A DNA stretch of 64,000 nucleotides from Bacillus tequilensis KCTC 13622 (GTDB lineage Bacteria; Bacillota; Bacilli; Bacillales; Bacillaceae). This document shows, in pieces, positions 27,492 to 37,415 of this stretch (position 1 is the first letter of the stretch; each line of letters starts with the position of its first letter). Position numbers and translations under genes: made by a program. The notes below the pieces were generated by a model, which had not been told where the DNA came from, ran no database searches, and saw only the letters and a list, made by a program, of their open reading frames with translations. The stretch covers positions 1 to 64,000 of the forward strand of contig NZ_AYTO01000028.1 in NCBI RefSeq assembly GCF_000507145.1, given 5' to 3'.

Positions 27492-28313
27492 TTAACGTAA
27501 TAATTGAAGTACGTTTTGCGGCTGTTGGTTCGCTTGAGCAAGCATCGCTTGAGAAGCTTGAGAAAGAATGTTGTTCTTTGTGAACTCGCTCATTTCTTTC
27601 GCCATGTCAACGTCACGGATACGAGACTCAGCAGCTGTCAGGTTTTCACCAGAAGCGCTCAAGTTGTTGATTGTGTGCTCAAGACGGTTTTGTACCGCAC
27701 CGAGTTTAGCACGTTGACCTGAAACATTTGTAATTGCAGAATCAATTTTTTCGATCTCAGTGTCAAAACTAAAATCATCCGCTGCAACATCAATACCTTT
27801 TACTCCTAAAGTTGTTGCATCCATGTTGCCAATTGTAACATTAATGTTTTGGTTAGCATTTGCACCAATTTGGAATGTAAATCCTGCTGTTACAGTACCG
27901 TCTAATAATTTTTTTCCGTTAAATTCAGTACGTTGAGAGATACCATCGATCTCGTCAGTCAAAGCATCCATTTCATCTTTAATTGCAGTTAAATCCTCTT
28001 TTTGTTGTGTCCCAGTGTTACCCGCTTGAACAGTAAGTTCACGCATACGTTGAAGGATCGCATGAGTTTCAGTCAATGCACCCTCAGCTGTTTGGATAAG
28101 AGAGATTCCATCTTGAGAGTTTTTAGAAGCCATTTCAAGACCTCTGATTTGTCCTCTCATTTTTTCAGAGATCGCAAGACCCGCTGCGTCATCTCCCGCA
28201 CGGTTGATACGAAGACCTGAAGAAAGTTTCTCCATGTTCTTTTGGCTAGCACCGTTGTTTGAGCCTAAACGGTTTAGTGTGTTAAGTGCTGCGATATTGT
28301 GGTTAATTCTCAT
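27492..28313 (-). CDS. yvzB: second, full-length flagellin (yvzB locus)
   Basis: 273 residues from the ATG at 28313, preceded by GGAGG. Both conserved flagellin ends are complete: MRINHNIAALNTLNRLG to about residue 100 (D0/D1), and the last ~90 residues ending NVLQLLR. Only the central part (about 100-190) differs from Hag. Bases 27532-27701 are identical to the matching part of hag over 170 positions, and the 5' 236 bases differ at about six, implying gene conversion. In strain 168 the gene at this place is, as I recall, a truncated flagellin-like ORF; here it can encode a filament subunit. The leader resembles that of hag. Confidence 0.93.
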   Translation of the reverse strand: MRINHNIAALNTLNRLGSNNGASQKNMEKLSSGLRINRAGDDAAGLAISEKMRGQIRGLEMASKNSQDGISLIQTAEGALTETHAILQRMRELTVQAGNTGTQQKEDLTAIKDEMDALTDEIDGISQRTEFNGKKLLDGTVTAGFTFQIGANANQNINVTIGNMDATTLGVKGIDVAADDFSFDTEIEKIDSAITNVSGQRAKLGAVQNRLEHTINNLSASGENLTAAESRIRDVDMAKEMSEFTKNNILSQASQAMLAQANQQPQNVLQLLR

Positions 28314-28323
28314 GTGTAACATA

Positions 28324-28373
28324 CCTCCATGTGTATATGTTTTGAAATCAAAGACTTCCTTTTCTTTGATTTC
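28324..28373 (-). promoter_or_regulatory. CsrA-type leader hairpin and Shine-Dalgarno of the second flagellin
   Basis: Minus strand: GAAATCAAAG (28373-28364), loop AAAAGGAAGT, CTTTGATTTC (28353-28344) is a perfect 10-bp hairpin presenting GGA in its loop. 15 bases further comes ATGGAGG, the Shine-Dalgarno sequence with a second GGA. This is the two-site arrangement used by CsrA on the hag leader. Binding is inferred, not shown. Confidence 0.55.
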
Positions 28374-28479
28374 TGGCGTATGAGATTCCATTAAAGCTTC
28401 TAACTTTATCAGGATACTTTAAACCCCTTATTAGGGCTTTTTCACCTAATATGGAAAACATATTCGCCTTTCAATTCAT

Positions 28480-28487
28480 ATATCGAC
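28480..28487 (-). promoter_or_regulatory. possible sigma-D -10 element of the second flagellin
   Basis: GTCGATAT on the minus strand resembles the sigma-D -10 (GCCGATAT). The matching -35 (TAAA at 15 bases) is not well conserved; CATTTACAAAG is the nearest. Expression by sigma-D is possible but weaker than for hag. Confidence 0.4.
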
Positions 28488-28581
28488 AGCTCTTTGTAAA
28501 TGTTCAGGCGTTTTTCCAAAGAAATTTTCTCCACTAAAAAATGAAATGATGACACAAATGTGAACTTCACCCTCTAGGCCA

Positions 28582-28629
28582 TAAAAAAAGCTTGCCTGCT
28601 AAGCCCAAAGATGGACTTGCTGACAAGCT
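28582..28629 (-). terminator. uvrA terminator
   Basis: Minus strand: AGCTTGTCAGCAAGTCC and GGGCTTAGCAGGCAAGCT form a long stem, followed by T7. The DNA from here to the flagellin start (28314-28652) holds only this terminator, the possible promoter and the leader hairpin. Confidence 0.9.
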
Positions 28630-28652
28630 GAAACCTCTCTGAATAGAGGATA

Positions 28653-31526
28653 TTAAGATGTAGCTGTTTCTTTCGCTTTCAAGATCGATGTCATGCGTTT
28701 TTTGTCACGCTCCATAACAGGCTTCAGATAACGGCCTGTATACGATTCTTCGACTTCGGTGATTTCCTCAGGTGTACCTGACGCGACAATGGTTCCGCCA
28801 CCTGCTCCGCCTTCAGGCCCCAGATCCACAATATAATCCGCCGTCTTAATGATATCAAGATTATGCTCAATAACGAGGACTGTATCGCCATTGTCCACCA
28901 AACGCTGAAGCACGACAAGGAGTCTGGCGATATCGTCGACGTGCAAGCCCGTCGTCGGCTCATCTAAAATGTAGAGGGTGCGCCCCGTTGAGCGTTTGTG
29001 CAGCTCCGATGCGAGCTTCACACGCTGCGCTTCTCCGCCTGACAAGGTCGTTGCCGGCTGGCCCAGCGTAATATAACCTAAGCCAACATCATAAAGGGTT
29101 TGGAGCTTACGCTTGATTTTCGGGATGTTTTCAAAGAAAGAAAGAGCATCTTCAACAGTCATATCAAGCACATCGGAAATGCTTTTTCCTTTGTACGTCA
29201 CTTCTAACGTTTCCCGGTTATAACGTTTGCCGTGGCATACCTCACACGGAACGTACACGTCAGGAAGGAAATGCATTTCAATTTTAATAATTCCGTCTCC
29301 GCGGCAGGCTTCACATCGGCCGCCCTTCACATTAAAGCTGAAACGGCCTTTTTTATAGCCGCGGACCTTCGCTTCATTTGTCTGCGCGAATACATCGCGA
29401 ATGTCGTCAAACACTCCGGTGTATGTCGCAGGATTGGATCTCGGCGTTCTTCCAATTGGCGCCTGGTCAATGTCTATGACTTTGTCCAAGTGATCCAAGC
29501 CTTTTATTTCTTTATGGCTGCCAGGCTTTGCTTTCGCTTTATGAAGCTTTTGCGCCAGTGCCTTGTGTAAAATTTCATTGATCAGGGTACTCTTCCCTGA
29601 GCCGGAAACCCCTGTAACTGCTGTGAATGTTCCAAGCGGGAACTTGGCATTCACTTTCTTCAGGTTGTTTTCTGCAGCGCCTTTTATCTCAATGTAACGG
29701 CCGTCCGGCTTTCTTCTTTCAGGAGGCAATGGGATGAACTTTTCCCCTGATAAATAGCTTCCTGTCAATGAATCTGGATCTTTCATCACTTCTTCCGGCG
29801 TTCCCGCAGACATCACCTGTCCGCCATGAATGCCGGCTCCCGGCCCTATATCGATTAAATAATCGGCTGCCATCATTGTGTCCTCATCATGTTCGACAAC
29901 AATCAGCGTGTTTCCAAGGTCTCTCATATTTTTCAAGGCACTGATCAATCGGTCGTTATCACGCTGATGCAGCCCGATTGACGGCTCATCTAAAATATAA
30001 AGCACACCGGATAAACGTGAGCCAATTTGCGTTGCCAGCCTGATACGCTGCGCCTCTCCCCCGGACAATGTTCCCGCCGCCCTGCTTAATGTCAGATAAT
30101 CAAGGCCGACTTTGTCTAAAAAGCTTAAACGCTCCACAATTTCGCGCAAGATCAAATTGGCAATCTGCATATCCTTCTCAGAAAGGGTAAGGCCTTTGAA
30201 GAAAGTGAGTGCATCAGTTACAGACTGCTCGGTAATTTTTCCGATGTGGCGGCCGTCAATCAGTACGGCAAGCGCTTCTCTCTTTAACCGGTAGCCTTTA
30301 CATGTTGGACAAGCCTTTTGAGACATATACTGTTCCATTTGCTCACGAATGAAATCAGAGCTTGTCTCCTTATAGCGTCTTTCAATATTGCGCAAGACGC
30401 CTTCAAATTGAATGTCGCCTTCTCGTATTTGCCCAAAGTCATTTTCATAACGGAAATAAATCAAATCATCTCCGCTGCCATACAGCACTTTATCCAACTG
30501 ATCCTTCGGCAGCTCTTTTACCGGCACATCCATATCAATTCCATAGTGGGTGCAGACCGCATGAAGCAGCTGCGGGTAATATTGTGAGCTGATCGGTGTC
30601 CAAGGGGCGACCGCATTCTCCTTTAATGATAATTCTTGATTGGGGATGACGAGATCCGCATCCACTTCAAGCTTCATTCCGAGACCGTCACACGTCGGAC
30701 ACGCGCCGAACGGGCTGTTGAACGAAAACAGCCGCGGCTCAAGTTCGCCAATTGAAAATCCGCAGTGCGGACAGGCATGATGCTCACTGAACATCAGCTC
30801 TTCCTTACCAATGACATCAATCATAATCCGTCCTTCACCTAAGCGAAGCGCTGTTTCCAATGAATCAGACAGACGGGCTGACACGCCTTCTTTCACCACA
30901 ATCCGGTCAATGACAACCTCAATCGAATGCTTTTTATTCTTTTCTAATTCGATATCATCAGAAAGCTCTGCCATCTCGCCGTCAATTCTGACTCTGACAT
31001 AACCTTGTTTTCTGATCTGGTCCAGCACCTTGACATGAGCGCCTTTGCGGCCTGAAACAATTGGAGCCAGAACTTGAAGCTTCGTCCGTTCCGGGTATTC
31101 CAAAATTCTGTCCACCATCTGCTCAATGGTCTGCGACGTAATCTCAATCCCGTGCTCAGGGCAATGCGGCTTTCCTACTCTCGCATACAAAAGGCGAAGA
31201 TAATCATAAATCTCAGTTACCGTACCGACAGTTGATCTCGGATTGCGGCTCGTTGTTTTCTGATCGATGCTGATGGCGGGAGACAGTCCCTCAATCGCGT
31301 CAACATCCGGCTTATCCATTTGCCCTAAAAACTGGCGGGCATAGGCAGACAGCGACTCGACATACCGTCTCTGCCCTTCTGCATATATAGTGTCAAAGGC
31401 AAGGGAGGATTTCCCTGATCCTGACAAACCCGTGACAACGACAAGCTGGTCTCTTGGAATTGTTACATCGATATTTTTCAGGTTATGCGCCCTGGCTCCC
31501 TTCACCTCTATCCGATCCATAGCCAT
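28653..31526 (-). CDS. uvrA: excinuclease ABC subunit A
   Basis: 957 residues. DNA damage-recognition ATPase of nucleotide excision repair that loads UvrB. Two ABC modules: Walker [15 protein letters not shown] (about 31-44) and [13 protein letters not shown] (about 640), ABC signatures [17 protein letters not shown] and [15 protein letters not shown], Walker [13 protein letters not shown] and [12 protein letters not shown]. Zinc-finger cysteines are visible in [19 protein letters not shown] and [14 protein letters not shown]. It starts 7 bases after uvrB, hence one SOS-controlled operon. Confidence 0.98.
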   Translation of the reverse strand: MAMDRIEVKGARAHNLKNIDVTIPRDQLVVVTGLSGSGKSSLAFDTIYAEGQRRYVESLSAYARQFLGQMDKPDVDAIEGLSPAISIDQKTTSRNPRSTVGTVTEIYDYLRLLYARVGKPHCPEHGIEITSQTIEQMVDRILEYPERTKLQVLAPIVSGRKGAHVKVLDQIRKQGYVRVRIDGEMAELSDDIELEKNKKHSIEVVIDRIVVKEGVSARLSDSLETALRLGEGRIMIDVIGKEELMFSEHHACPHCGFSIGELEPRLFSFNSPFGACPTCDGLGMKLEVDADLVIPNQELSLKENAVAPWTPISSQYYPQLLHAVCTHYGIDMDVPVKELPKDQLDKVLYGSGDDLIYFRYENDFGQIREGDIQFEGVLRNIERRYKETSSDFIREQMEQYMSQKACPTCKGYRLKREALAVLIDGRHIGKITEQSVTDALTFFKGLTLSEKDMQIANLILREIVERLSFLDKVGLDYLTLSRAAGTLSGGEAQRIRLATQIGSRLSGVLYILDEPSIGLHQRDNDRLISALKNMRDLGNTLIVVEHDEDTMMAADYLIDIGPGAGIHGGQVMSAGTPEEVMKDPDSLTGSYLSGEKFIPLPPERRKPDGRYIEIKGAAENNLKKVNAKFPLGTFTAVTGVSGSGKSTLINEILHKALAQKLHKAKAKPGSHKEIKGLDHLDKVIDIDQAPIGRTPRSNPATYTGVFDDIRDVFAQTNEAKVRGYKKGRFSFNVKGGRCEACRGDGIIKIEMHFLPDVYVPCEVCHGKRYNRETLEVTYKGKSISDVLDMTVEDALSFFENIPKIKRKLQTLYDVGLGYITLGQPATTLSGGEAQRVKLASELHKRSTGRTLYILDEPTTGLHVDDIARLLVVLQRLVDNGDTVLVIEHNLDIIKTADYIVDLGPEGGAGGGTIVASGTPEEITEVEESYTGRYLKPVMERDKKRMTSILKAKETATS

Positions 31527-31533
31527 TTGCTCA

Positions 31534-33519
31534 TCATCCTTCCGCTTTTAGCTCTAAAAGTAAATCGCGAAGCTCCGCGGCTCTTTCAAAGTCAAGCGCC
31601 TTGGCTGCTTCTTTCATTTCGTGCTCCATCTGTTCAACGACCTTCTGACGTTCTTTCTTCGTCATTTTCGACAGCTTCGGCGCGACTTTTGTTTTGTATT
31701 CTGCTTTATCTTCAGCTGCTACTGTGGCACGAATCACATCACGAATTTCCTTATTTATTGTTTGCGGCGTAATGCCGTGCTCTTCGTTAAACCGCTCCTG
31801 CTGCTCACGGCGGCGTTTTGTTTCATTCATCGCAATTTCCATAGACTTCGTTATTTTATCGGCATACATAATGACGCGGCCTTCCGAGTTCCTGGCTGCC
31901 CGTCCGATAGTCTGGATCAGCGACCGCTCCGAACGAAGGAAACCTTCCTTATCCGCATCCAAAATCGCGACAAGAGATACTTCAGGAATGTCGAGTCCTT
32001 CCCTCAGCAGGTTGATGCCGATAAGCACATCATGCTTGCCAAGGCGAAGGTCGCGAATGATCTCAATCCGTTCAAGCGTTTTAATCTCCGAATGTAGATA
32101 GTTTACTTTAATGCCGATTTCCTTCAAATAATCGGTCAGGTCCTCTGACATTTTCTTCGTCAAGGTTGTGACGAGCACCCGTTCATTTCGCTCAATTCTT
32201 GCTTGAATTTCGCCGATCAAATCATCAATCTGGCCTTCGATCGGACGCACCTCAATGAGCGGATCAAGAAGACCGGTCGGACGGATGATCTGCTCAACCA
32301 TTTCATCCGTGTGCTCAATCTCATACGGCCCTGGCGTAGCAGATACATACACGATATTGTGCATATGCTTTTCAAACTCTTCAAAACGGAGCGGACGGTT
32401 ATCAAGCGCCGATGGAAGACGGAAGCCGTGATCCACGAGCACCTGTTTCCGCGCCTGGTCTCCGTTAAACATACCGCGCACCTGAGGAATCGTCACATGC
32501 GACTCATCCACCACGATCATGAAATCGTCGGGGAAATAATCAAGAAGCGTATATGGCGTTGAACCAGGAGGCCGAAGCGTCAAATGTCTTGAATAGTTCT
32601 CAATGCCGGAGCAGAAACCCATTTCCCGCATCATTTCAAGATCATATCTTGTCCGCTGCTCTAAACGCTGCGCTTCAAGCAGCTTGCCATTTTCATGCAT
32701 GACCTTCAGCTGCTCCTCGAGCTCTTTCTCGATATTTTGAATCGCTTTCTCCATTTTCTCGGCACGCGTTACGAAGTGGGATGCCGGGAAAATCGCGACG
32801 TGATCGCGGTCGCCGAGAATTTCTCCTGTCAGGGCATCAACTTCTCGGATCCGTTCGATTTCATCCCCGAAAAACTCAACTCTTATACAATGTTCATCAC
32901 GAGAGGCCGGGAAGATTTCCACTACATCTCCGCGCACACGAAATGTACCGCGCTGAAAGTCGATATCGTTGCGGGCATATTGGATGTCTACAAGCTTTCT
33001 GAGCAGCTCGTTGCGTTCGATTTCCATTTCAGGCCGCAAAGACAAAACCATTTCCCGGTATTCTTCCGGCGAACCGAGACCATATATACAAGACACACTC
33101 GCAATAATAATGACATCTCTCCGTTCAAACAAAGACGATGTTGCGGAGTGCCTCAATTTATCAATTTCATCATTAATACTAGCGTCTTTCTCTATAAATG
33201 TATCCGTTTGAGGCACATACGCCTCCGGCTGATAATAATCATAGTAGCTGACAAAATACTCGACAGCGTTGTTCGGAAAAAATTCCTTGAACTCGCTGTA
33301 AAGCTGTCCGGCGAGGGTTTTGTTATGGGCAATCACGAGCGTCGGCTTATTGACTTCTTTAATCAAATTGGACACTGTAAATGTTTTGCCCGTTCCTGTC
33401 GCGCCCAGCAGAGTCTGATGCTTCTTGCCCTCCTGAATCCCTTTTACAAGTTTTTCAATGGCTTTTGGCTGATCTCCCTGGGGCTGATATTTCGAGACTA
33501 ACTCAAAGCGATCTTTCAC
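31534..33519 (-). CDS. uvrB: excinuclease ABC subunit B
   Basis: A 661-residue helicase-like repair protein that verifies damage and recruits UvrC. Walker [11 protein letters not shown] (about 39-48), the beta-hairpin region [25 protein letters not shown] box VVDESHVT (about 338), motif [15 protein letters not shown] (about 540), and the C-terminal UVR domain ([24 protein letters not shown]) for UvrC/UvrA contact. A LexA box lies 78 bases upstream. Confidence 0.98.
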   Translation of the reverse strand: MKDRFELVSKYQPQGDQPKAIEKLVKGIQEGKKHQTLLGATGTGKTFTVSNLIKEVNKPTLVIAHNKTLAGQLYSEFKEFFPNNAVEYFVSYYDYYQPEAYVPQTDTFIEKDASINDEIDKLRHSATSSLFERRDVIIIASVSCIYGLGSPEEYREMVLSLRPEMEIERNELLRKLVDIQYARNDIDFQRGTFRVRGDVVEIFPASRDEHCIRVEFFGDEIERIREVDALTGEILGDRDHVAIFPASHFVTRAEKMEKAIQNIEKELEEQLKVMHENGKLLEAQRLEQRTRYDLEMMREMGFCSGIENYSRHLTLRPPGSTPYTLLDYFPDDFMIVVDESHVTIPQVRGMFNGDQARKQVLVDHGFRLPSALDNRPLRFEEFEKHMHNIVYVSATPGPYEIEHTDEMVEQIIRPTGLLDPLIEVRPIEGQIDDLIGEIQARIERNERVLVTTLTKKMSEDLTDYLKEIGIKVNYLHSEIKTLERIEIIRDLRLGKHDVLIGINLLREGLDIPEVSLVAILDADKEGFLRSERSLIQTIGRAARNSEGRVIMYADKITKSMEIAMNETKRRREQQERFNEEHGITPQTINKEIRDVIRATVAAEDKAEYKTKVAPKLSKMTKKERQKVVEQMEHEMKEAAKALDFERAAELRDLLLELKAEG

Positions 33520-33596
33520 AAAATAAGCCTCCGTTTCTTTAACGAAATCTTCCTATAGATATAGTAACACAACGGAAAGCAAAATCACCAAAAATA

Positions 33597-33610
33597 CGAA
33601 CTAAAGTTCG
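33597..33610. promoter_or_regulatory. LexA (DinR) SOS box of uvrBA
   Basis: CGAACTAAAGTTCG is a near-perfect palindrome with the CGAAC-N4-GTTCG form of the B. subtilis LexA operator. It sits upstream of uvrB, in agreement with SOS induction of uvrBA. Confidence 0.95.
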
Positions 33611-33642
33611 GTGGTTTTTTATTTCCAGCTGTTTTCGTGTAT

Positions 33643-33672
33643 AAAAAACCTGCTTTCAAACGCAAAAGCAGG
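33643..33672 (-). terminator. csbA terminator
   Basis: Minus strand CCTGCTTT, 8-base loop, AAAGCAGG, then TTTTTTA. It separates csbA from the SOS box and uvrB promoter. Confidence 0.85.
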
Positions 33673-33703
33673 AATTCAGTCTTTTATATTCATTATGTCC
33701 GAT

Positions 33704-33934
33704 TTATTCTTCTTTTTTCTCAGCAGCTTTTTTAGCCATATACAGTCCGCCGGCCACAAGAGACACAACATCCAACCCTACAATAAAATACGTTTCTGTA
33801 TAGCCTTTTAAATAGGAGGCAAACAGCAATGCAGCTGTTAGAGCGATCGCCACATAATGATTAAAGGTAACTCTTGTAAATAGCACAACAAGCATAAAAG
33901 GGAAAAATAATGCAAAAACGGCTTTTGTAATCAA
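33704..33934 (-). CDS. csbA: general-stress membrane protein CsbA
   Basis: A 76-residue protein with three hydrophobic segments and a charged tail (MAKKAAEKKEE). The start is most likely the TTG at 33934, six bases after GGAGGG; an adjacent TTG at 33937 is closer than usual. CsbA is a classic sigma-B-dependent gene of B. subtilis, function unknown. A sigma-B-type promoter lies upstream. Confidence 0.9.
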   Translation of the reverse strand: MITKAVFALFFPFMLVVLFTRVTFNHYVAIALTAALLFASYLKGYTETYFIVGLDVVSLVAGGLYMAKKAAEKKEE

Positions 33935-34026
33935 CAAAAACCCTCCTCAGGGATTCTTCATCTGATCTGATTATAGTAAAAAATGAAGAATCGGACAATC
34001 ATTCAATCGTTCCCTCTTTGTACACC

Positions 34027-34052
34027 ATACCCTTTTTCAGCCTAAATCAATC
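34027..34052 (-). promoter_or_regulatory. sigma-B promoter of csbA
   Basis: Minus strand GATTGA, 14 bases, GGGTAT. The -10 is a perfect sigma-B GGGTAT and the -35 a weaker match to GTTTAA with the correct spacing. Confidence 0.75.
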
Positions 34053-34164
34053 ATCATATCTGCACTTTGGTTCCGGCTGACAGAAAAAAAACTAGATAAA
34101 TAATAGAATAGGTTGATTTAGCAGTTACGAAAGCTCAATAAAAATGGACAGGGGGCGGACGAAT

Positions 34165-34565
34165 ATGCAATTCAAGTTCGTTACATCTGTTTTAACAGCA
34201 GCCGTACTACCCAGTCTCCTCCTGATGGCATCGCATCCCGCTCCTGCAATCACAGGTTTAGCCGATGAAGTGCTTCCGGATAATCATTATAGATGAAAGC
34301 CCCAGACGGCCGCCGATGGAAAAACAAAACAGCCGGCGAGCGTGATCGATCCGCTTCGCTTACTTCTCCAAGCGGAAAAAGCGACGATTTTAAAATTCAG
34401 TATGTGGCTCCTGAGAAGACAACCGTTCTCGAAGCAGAAGATCATGGTCACCTCTCGACGATTAAGCGGGGAGAAAGTGTGTATTTGAGACTGAAATCGA
34501 TGACGAGTGACTACAGGACAACAAGCAAAGCAACAATGATTTCACTTATTCTATTAAAAAAATAA
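34165..34565 (+). pseudogene. broken small secreted protein gene, family not recognised
   Basis: An ATG at 34165 after AGGGGGCGG opens a convincing signal peptide (MQFKFVTSVLTAAVLPSLLL, ending ASHPAPA), but the frame stops with TGA at 34294 after 43 codons. The same frame read through gives KPQTAADGKTKQPASVIDPL. From about 34350 a second frame continues to 34565 (LTSPSGKSDDFKIQYVAPEK ... RGESVYLRLKSMTSDYRTTS). The simplest reading is one former secreted protein of about 130 residues with a nonsense change and a frameshift. Two overlapping small genes (ATGA at 34293) is the alternative. I do not recognise the family. Confidence 0.4.
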
Positions 34566-34726
34566 ATTGATTACATACATGAGTGCCGCTGTTCTATTTT
34601 TGTTTATACATGCCCTTCTCCAAATTCGAGAATAAAAGAAAAATAGGCATACTGCACCAGTCCGACTGTATTTTTCGTGATATTCTAACTAACTTAACTA
34701 TTCATTTCATTTAGGACTTTCTGGGT

Positions 34727-34755
34727 TTGACAGCATTTTCCTGAAAATCTACAAT
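34727..34755 (+). promoter_or_regulatory. sigma-A promoter of yvkC
   Basis: TTGACA, 17 bases, TACAAT: a near-consensus vegetative promoter about 90 bases before the yvkC start. The region 34566-34726 contains no gene that I can see. Confidence 0.85.
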
Positions 34756-34760
34756 TGAAC

Positions 34761-34776
34761 GATAGTGTTTACTATC
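34761..34776. promoter_or_regulatory. palindromic candidate operator at the yvkC transcription start
   Basis: GATAGT-GTTT-ACTATC is a perfect 6+6 inverted repeat centred 6-21 bases after the -10, where a repressor would block transcription. The downstream TetR-type gene yvkB is the natural candidate. A weak terminator is the alternative, since a short T run follows. Confidence 0.5.
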
Positions 34777-34846
34777 ATTTTTTCTGAACACAGGCTCCGT
34801 TATAAAAGACTAGAGAGAAAAAATATGAAGGAATGGGGGTTCAAAT

Positions 34847-37339
34847 ATGTATTCTGTTATTTTTCGCCAAGCAGAAGAGTCCAGCCGGCTGGCTGGAGCA
34901 AAAGGCATGAATTTGATTAAACTGACTAAACACGGTCTTCCTGTACCAGACGGGTTTATTATTCAGACGAATGCGCTTGCCCGTTTTATGGAGGAAAACC
35001 AGCTTCATGAGACTAGCGAAAGCATTGAAAGCGGGATCATTGCCGGAACATTTTCTGATGAACTGAAAGAGGAGCTGACGGATTCCTTTTACAAGCTAAG
35101 AGAATCATACCGCTCTGTGGCCGTGCGTTCTTCATCCGCCTCGGAAGATTTAGAAGGCGCTTCCTTCGCGGGCCAATACGAAACCTACTTAAATATCAAA
35201 ACAGAGGAAGAGTTTTTGGCTAAAGTGAAAGAATGCTGGGGCTCATTTTTTTCAGGCCGAGTCAGCACCTATAAGAAAAAAATGAACAATCAAATCACAG
35301 AACCGTTAATGGGCATTGTCGTTCAGGGGCTGATTGATTCAGAAGTGTCAGGTGTTATTTTCAGCCGCAATCCTGTTACCCATGATGATAGAGAGCTATT
35401 AATCAGCGCAAGCTATGGTTTAGGAGAAGCTGTCGTCTCTGGAAGCGTCACCCCGGACACATTTATCGTCAATAAATCCTCATTCGAGATTCAGAAAGAA
35501 ATAGGCACAAAGGAAATCTACATGGAGTCTGCGGCAGAAGGAATTGCTGAAAAAGAAACGAGCGAAGATATGCGCAAGCGTTTTTGCCTTACAGATGAAC
35601 AAGTGATTGAACTGGCTGAAATCACGAAAAAAACCGAAGACCTGTACGGATATCCAGTCGATATCGAATTCGGAATCGCTAATCATCAAGTATACCTTCT
35701 GCAAGCCCGCCCGATCACAACCATTGAACAGGACAAAAAAGCGGCAGAAGAAAAACGCAGCTTCATGATGACAGACGCCGATATGAAAGATTTCTGGATC
35801 AACATGGAGTCAAATATTGAAGGTCCGGTAAGTCCGTTATTTTCATCATTCATTGTACCGGCTATGGAATACGGCTTGAAGAGAAACATGCAAAAGTTTC
35901 CGCTTGGGGCAATTGCAGAAGAAGTGAAGCTTTATCGCGGGCACATTTATTCCAAAAATCAAGGCGGACATCAGCCTGATGAGGACTGCGGCAAAGAGAT
36001 TTTTCCGATATTATCGGAGCGTATGTATGACATCATCAAACACACCTACCTTCCATTTTACGAGACGCTGGATCAGCTCGCACAAACTGATCATACTGCT
36101 GAAAGCGCACTCGATGCTTTTAGAAAGTTAAAAGCCTTTTATCTCAGAGCTTATGATGAACATTTCAATATTGTTTTCCCGCAAATGCTTCTGACAAACA
36201 AATTGCGAGCGATGTACCAGCACATTCAAGGAGAGTCTGAAACCGCTCATTTTTACGAAATGCTGACAGGAAAAATGAACAAATCACTGGAAACTGACCG
36301 CTGCCTGTGGCTATACTCCGTTGAAGTTCGGGAAAACCCGAATCTGCTGGCGATTTTTGAAAACACCGAGCCGGAACAGCTCCAAGAAAAATTAGAACAA
36401 ACAGATGAGGGCAGACACTTTCTGAAGAACATTCATGAATTTTTGCAGGATTACGGGTGGAGGTCTGTAAAGAGCCATGATCTGATTGAACAGATTTGGG
36501 CAGAAAATCCGTATTTTGCTCTGGCCAATATTCAAAATTACGTCCGCAATGGCTATCATTTTGACAATGAATTTCAGAAAACGAAAGAAAAACGAGAGAA
36601 ATTATATCATGACTTCTTGGAAAACATAGAAGATCCCCACGTACGAGAACAATTTGACCAGTATTATCAGTGGACGCTGAACTCTGCAAATATAATGGAT
36701 GACCACCACTTTTATATCGATGCCATGCTGGATGCCAAGGCGAGGGTCTTCCTGCTGAAGGTAGGTGAATTGCTGGTGAAACATGGTGTCATTCAAGATC
36801 GGGAGGACCTTTGGTTCTTGTATGATGATGAAGTGGAAAACGCGCTCCTTCATCCTGTATCTCTGCAAGAAAAAGCTGAAAAACGCAGACAGGCCTTTCA
36901 TGAGTATGAGCTGGCCAAAGCCCCTGCCTACCTCGGTACTCCGACAAAAGAACAGCTCAAAATCGCTGAAGAGATTGTCGGCGCTGTTATTGAGGATGAA
37001 AAAAACACGGAGAATCACATTTTTGGCATCGCGGCATCAAGCGGTATTGCCACAGGTCCAGTAAAAATCATTCGGGACGCCAGTGAATTTTCTCAATTCG
37101 CGTCTGGGGACATCCTCGTTTGCAAAATGACCACCCCGCTATGGACCAGCCTGTTTCAAGACGCCAAAGCGATTATTACAGACACAGGGGGCATTTTGTC
37201 CCACGCTGCGATTATTGCTCGCGAATACGGCATTCCCGCCGTACTCGGCACCCGTACGGCAACAGAAAGACTTAGACACGGGGATATCGTCACCGTCGAC
37301 GGAAGCAGCGGCAAAATCACGGTTGTCAGCCGGGCTTGA
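34847..37339 (+). CDS. yvkC: PEP-synthase-like / rifampin-phosphotransferase-like enzyme (YvkC)
   Basis: 830 residues in three parts: an N-terminal ATP-grasp-type nucleotide-binding domain (1-300; LAGAKGMNLIKLTKHGLPVPDGF, VRSSSASEDLEGASFAGQYETYLN, EFGIANHQVYLLQARP), a large middle domain (about 310-730), and a C-terminal swivelling phosphohistidine domain with the acceptor His in TDTGGILSHAAIIAREYGIPAVLGT (about 785). This architecture is shared by rifampin phosphotransferases and differs from true PEP synthase, which carries a pyruvate barrel. An antibiotic-phosphorylating role is therefore plausible but unproven. First gene of yvkC-yvkB-yvkA. Confidence 0.88.
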   Translation: MYSVIFRQAEESSRLAGAKGMNLIKLTKHGLPVPDGFIIQTNALARFMEENQLHETSESIESGIIAGTFSDELKEELTDSFYKLRESYRSVAVRSSSASEDLEGASFAGQYETYLNIKTEEEFLAKVKECWGSFFSGRVSTYKKKMNNQITEPLMGIVVQGLIDSEVSGVIFSRNPVTHDDRELLISASYGLGEAVVSGSVTPDTFIVNKSSFEIQKEIGTKEIYMESAAEGIAEKETSEDMRKRFCLTDEQVIELAEITKKTEDLYGYPVDIEFGIANHQVYLLQARPITTIEQDKKAAEEKRSFMMTDADMKDFWINMESNIEGPVSPLFSSFIVPAMEYGLKRNMQKFPLGAIAEEVKLYRGHIYSKNQGGHQPDEDCGKEIFPILSERMYDIIKHTYLPFYETLDQLAQTDHTAESALDAFRKLKAFYLRAYDEHFNIVFPQMLLTNKLRAMYQHIQGESETAHFYEMLTGKMNKSLETDRCLWLYSVEVRENPNLLAIFENTEPEQLQEKLEQTDEGRHFLKNIHEFLQDYGWRSVKSHDLIEQIWAENPYFALANIQNYVRNGYHFDNEFQKTKEKREKLYHDFLENIEDPHVREQFDQYYQWTLNSANIMDDHHFYIDAMLDAKARVFLLKVGELLVKHGVIQDREDLWFLYDDEVENALLHPVSLQEKAEKRRQAFHEYELAKAPAYLGTPTKEQLKIAEEIVGAVIEDEKNTENHIFGIAASSGIATGPVKIIRDASEFSQFASGDILVCKMTTPLWTSLFQDAKAIITDTGGILSHAAIIAREYGIPAVLGTRTATERLRHGDIVTVDGSSGKITVVSRA

Positions 37340-37415
37340 TGCGTTCCCGCTCTTTCTTATACAAGCGGGGCAGGTGTATACTTGTCCTGCCAGTATATTC
37401 GTGAGGTGAAGCGTA

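Noticed and set aside
27492-28391. Second flagellin as a pseudogene
   Set aside because: The frame is continuous, both functional ends are complete, and it has its own Shine-Dalgarno sequence and terminator. The start upstream at 28391 was rejected because flagellins begin MRINHN.
28480-28510. A confident sigma-D promoter for the second flagellin
   Set aside because: The -10 is good but no TAAA lies at the right distance; kept only as a low-confidence element.
34761-34776. Palindrome GATAGTGTTTACTATC as a terminator
   Set aside because: Only six AT-rich pairs, and it lies directly downstream of a consensus promoter; an operator fits better, although a weak attenuator cannot be excluded.
36165-37018. 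Minus-strand ORFs of 138-174 codons within yvkC
   Set aside because: Antisense shadows of the yvkC frame, whose domains run through the region.
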